Of a DNA stretch of 64,000 nt, positions 61,889-64,000 are shown piece after piece; the stretch's first letter is position 1; the number at the start of each line of letters is the position of its first letter. The DNA is from an uncultured Granulosicoccaceae bacterium (GTDB taxonomy: Bacteria > Pseudomonadota > Gammaproteobacteria > Granulosicoccales > Granulosicoccaceae), in NCBI GenBank assembly GCA_937951345.1, contig CALFCF010000046.1:1-64000 (forward strand), in the 5' to 3' direction. The position numbers and the translations under genes are program-made. Below the pieces are notes generated by a model. It was not told the DNA's origin. It ran no database searches and worked only from the letters and a program-made list of their open reading frames with translations.

Positions 61889-63979
61889 ATGCCTGTGAGC
61901 GCACTTACATCTGCTTTTACCTATTCATCCGGAATACAGCGAATAAAACGAATAACGAACTTTCTAGGCGTTGATGCTGTGCTTCCTCCTGCGCGTATTG
62001 GTCGTGAAGAGCATGAAGCGGTTTGCGCATTGGTCTGGGGTCGTAAACAGACTGCCGAGAGAACGCGAAAATGGGCAGCTACACAGAACCTGCCAGTGTG
62101 GCAACTAGAAGATGGATTCATACGCACTGCCGCAAGTAATGCGCACTCACGGAACACCTATTCAATTGTCGTTGATGAAGTTGGTATCTACTACGATGCC
62201 AACGTGCCCAGTGCGTTGGAAAATTTTCTGAATGTCGACGCGAACTTTTCTGCTTTGGCTACCGAAGCTGATCTACGTCGTTACATACAGCGCTGCCATC
62301 AAAAAATAGTTGGCTCGCACGTAACGAAGTACAACTACTGCGCAGATGCACAGTTGCCTGCAGCGTTTACCGCAGGCGAGCAGCCAGTAATTCTGGTGAT
62401 AGATCAAACTCGGGATGATGCATCGGTGAATTTCGGCGGTATGTCCAAAGAGGATTTTGCCGATATGCTGGATTCAGCGATAGACGAGCATCCGCACGCC
62501 CGCGTTATTGTTAAAACTCATCCCGATGTTGTCGCAGGCAGAAAACAGGGATATCTCACAGCGTTAGCAGAACAGCGGTCAATACCTTTGTTGAGCGAGA
62601 GTATAAATCCGTTTTCGGTGCTTAAACAGGTGAATCATGTGTATTGTGGTACCTCGCAAATGGGGTTTGAAGCTCTGCTGTGCGGCAAACCGGTTACGCT
62701 TTTTGGTCTGCCGTTCTACGCAGGCTGGGGAGTGACTGATGATCGCAAGCAAATACCACGTCGCACTGCGTCACGATCTGTTGAAGAATTGTTTTATGCA
62801 AGCTACGACTGGTATACACGTTACTGTCATCCGGTAACCGGTGCACATTGGTCACTAGAACAATGCATTGATCATGTGATTCTGCAAAAGCAAAACTTTG
62901 AGCGTAATGCCAGATCGTTTGTGGGTGTCGGGATCACGCCGTGGAAACGGCGTTATGTTCGACAGTACCTGCGATCGCCGTCGGGATCGCTAACTTTCAC
63001 CAGATCAGGCGAAGTAGCAAAACAGATGATTGATCCTGCAGCAGTTGCTGTAACGTGGAATTATCGTGCGATTGATGCTTCGCATTCTTTAGTAAAACAA
63101 GGCAATGAAGTATGGCGCATGGAGGACGGGTTTCTTCGCAGTCAGGGGCTGGGTTCTGACTTTGCCGCTCCGCAATCTTTGGTGTTTGATCAGGCAGGAT
63201 TGTATTTTAATTCCCATGCCACCAGTGACTTGGAAGACTTACTGAACAACCATGACTGCACGTTGGCTGAAATTCATCGGGCGAGTAGTTTAATTTCGCT
63301 AATTATTTCACGCCGCCTGTCGAAATATAACGTGGGTAGTAAAAATAATCCGGAGATATTCTCCGAGGCCCCTGAAGCGGCACGCAAACTGTTGGTAGTC
63401 GGTCAGGTCGAGAATGATGCCTCGCTACATTATGGTTGCAGGGATGTTACCGGTAATGAGGATCTCTTGAAAACTGTTCGAGAACAGAATCCGGAAGCCT
63501 GGATTGTGTATAAGCCTCATCCGGATGTTGTTGCGGGTAATCGAGAGGGTGCAGTCAGTGCGACGGTACTTGAGGCAACAGTAGACAGCCTCTGTAGTGA
63601 CGTTGATGTTATTGATTGCATCGACGCCTGCGATGAGCTGCACACGATGACTTCCTTGAGTGGCTTTGAAGCATTGCTCAGGAAAAAGCAAGTAGTTACT
63701 TATGGAATCCCTTTCTATTCAGGTTGGGGACTGACAACGGATCGTCATACGGTTGATCGCCGATCACGGATCAGGACACTTGAAGAATTGGTGTACTGTA
63801 CGTTGGTCGCGTACCCACGGTATTTGGATATAGAGACCGGTGAATTTATAACACCGGAAGATCTGGTTGTAAGCGTTGGCAGTAGTCGCAACATGAAAAA
63901 AAATAAAAATTCGTACTGGGCAGAACGACAGGTTCGTAAAATAAAAAACGTTTGGCGAGGATTGAACTATGCGCCGTAA
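61889..63979 (+). CDS. kpsC: Capsule beta-Kdo transferase KpsC
   Basis: Builds the poly-Kdo linker that joins group 2 capsule polysaccharides to phosphatidylglycerol. The 696-residue protein has two related transferase halves. The first shows WQLEDGFIRT, IDQTRDDASVNFGGMSKEDF, VIVKTHPDVVAGRKQG and GLPFYAGWGVTDDRK. The second shows WRMEDGFLRSQGLGSDFAAP, GQVENDASLHYGCRDV, VYKPHPDVVAGNREG and GIPFYSGWGLTTDRH. The duplicated HP motifs are typical. The length is that of KpsC (about 675). It overlaps kpsS by 11 bases. Its presence fixes the capsule as ABC-dependent and Kdo-linked. Confidence 0.95.
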   Translation: MPVSALTSAFTYSSGIQRIKRITNFLGVDAVLPPARIGREEHEAVCALVWGRKQTAERTRKWAATQNLPVWQLEDGFIRTAASNAHSRNTYSIVVDEVGIYYDANVPSALENFLNVDANFSALATEADLRRYIQRCHQKIVGSHVTKYNYCADAQLPAAFTAGEQPVILVIDQTRDDASVNFGGMSKEDFADMLDSAIDEHPHARVIVKTHPDVVAGRKQGYLTALAEQRSIPLLSESINPFSVLKQVNHVYCGTSQMGFEALLCGKPVTLFGLPFYAGWGVTDDRKQIPRRTASRSVEELFYASYDWYTRYCHPVTGAHWSLEQCIDHVILQKQNFERNARSFVGVGITPWKRRYVRQYLRSPSGSLTFTRSGEVAKQMIDPAAVAVTWNYRAIDASHSLVKQGNEVWRMEDGFLRSQGLGSDFAAPQSLVFDQAGLYFNSHATSDLEDLLNNHDCTLAEIHRASSLISLIISRRLSKYNVGSKNNPEIFSEAPEAARKLLVVGQVENDASLHYGCRDVTGNEDLLKTVREQNPEAWIVYKPHPDVVAGNREGAVSATVLEATVDSLCSDVDVIDCIDACDELHTMTSLSGFEALLRKKQVVTYGIPFYSGWGLTTDRHTVDRRSRIRTLEELVYCTLVAYPRYLDIETGEFITPEDLVVSVGSSRNMKKNKNSYWAERQVRKIKNVWRGLNYAP

Positions 63980-64000
63980 CGTTTTATTTCTGCAAGGACC
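63969..64000 (+). CDS. kpsS: Start of KpsS, Kdo transferase (cut by the window edge)
   Basis: Only the first ten complete codons are present, reading MRRNVLFLQG. This matches the usual beginning of KpsS, the enzyme that adds the first Kdo to the lipid anchor and works with KpsC. The ATG overlaps the kpsC end by 11 bases. The call rests on this short peptide and on position. Confidence 0.7.
   Translation, partial: MRRNVLFLQG

Overview
The window looks like chromosome of a free-living, probably marine gammaproteobacterium. The housekeeping genes (rpoD, tkt-gap-pgk, purC/purEK) are gammaproteobacterial in sequence and partly in order, and rpoD lies next to a tRNA-Ile(CAU) gene, as in E. coli (rpoD-mug-ileX). 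A betaine-type transporter and a sulfotransferase-bearing capsule locus suggest a saline habitat. A Granulosicoccus-like organism is my guess; the sequence alone does not prove a genus.

Region 1 (1-10.8 kb) is an accessory strip beside tRNA-Ile(CAU). After a BCCT transporter come a HipBA pair, a VapBC pair, a flavin amine oxidase with a divergent TetR regulator, and a second HipBA pair. Degenerate copies of the tRNA 3' end and its flank separate these modules, which suggests repeated insertion at the tRNA. The tRNA is interrupted in the anticodon loop by a 258-nt group I intron, and an HNH nuclease-like gene starts 92 bp upstream. The amine oxidase appears to be circularly permuted.

Region 2 (10.8-21.6 kb) is core metabolism: rpoD, transketolase, GAPDH, phosphoglycerate kinase, a class I (not class II) aldolase, and purC divergent from purEK.

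Region 3 (21.7-46.8 kb) is the first part of a group 2-type (ABC-transporter-dependent, Kdo-linked) capsule locus. It holds kpsF, a LysM lipoprotein, kpsM-T-E-D, a GT61 enzyme, a 1540-residue fusion of three glycosyltransferase modules, UDP-xylose synthase, an AlgJ-like acetyltransferase-type protein, a glucose-1-phosphate thymidylyltransferase, a DUF4422 protein, further glycosyltransferases and a sulfotransferase. The likely product is a xylose-containing, sulfated and possibly acetylated polysaccharide; this is inferred from gene content.

Region 4 (46.8-57.2 kb) interrupts the capsule genes with catabolic-looking enzymes: a tungsten-type aldehyde oxidoreductase with its own MoaD-like protein and a TauD-like dioxygenase, a Sir2 deacylase, a PhyH-like dioxygenase, a split Tm-1/TIM-barrel pair, a creatinase-like M24 protein lacking the usual metal ligands, and a sulfolactaldehyde-reductase-like dehydrogenase.

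Region 5 (57.3-64 kb) returns to capsule genes: a GT29 (sialyltransferase-fold) protein, two further glycosyltransferase-type proteins, a tail-anchored protein, kpsC and the first codons of kpsS. A roughly 150-bp MITE-like repeat occurs twice, at 2.5 kb and 36.8 kb.
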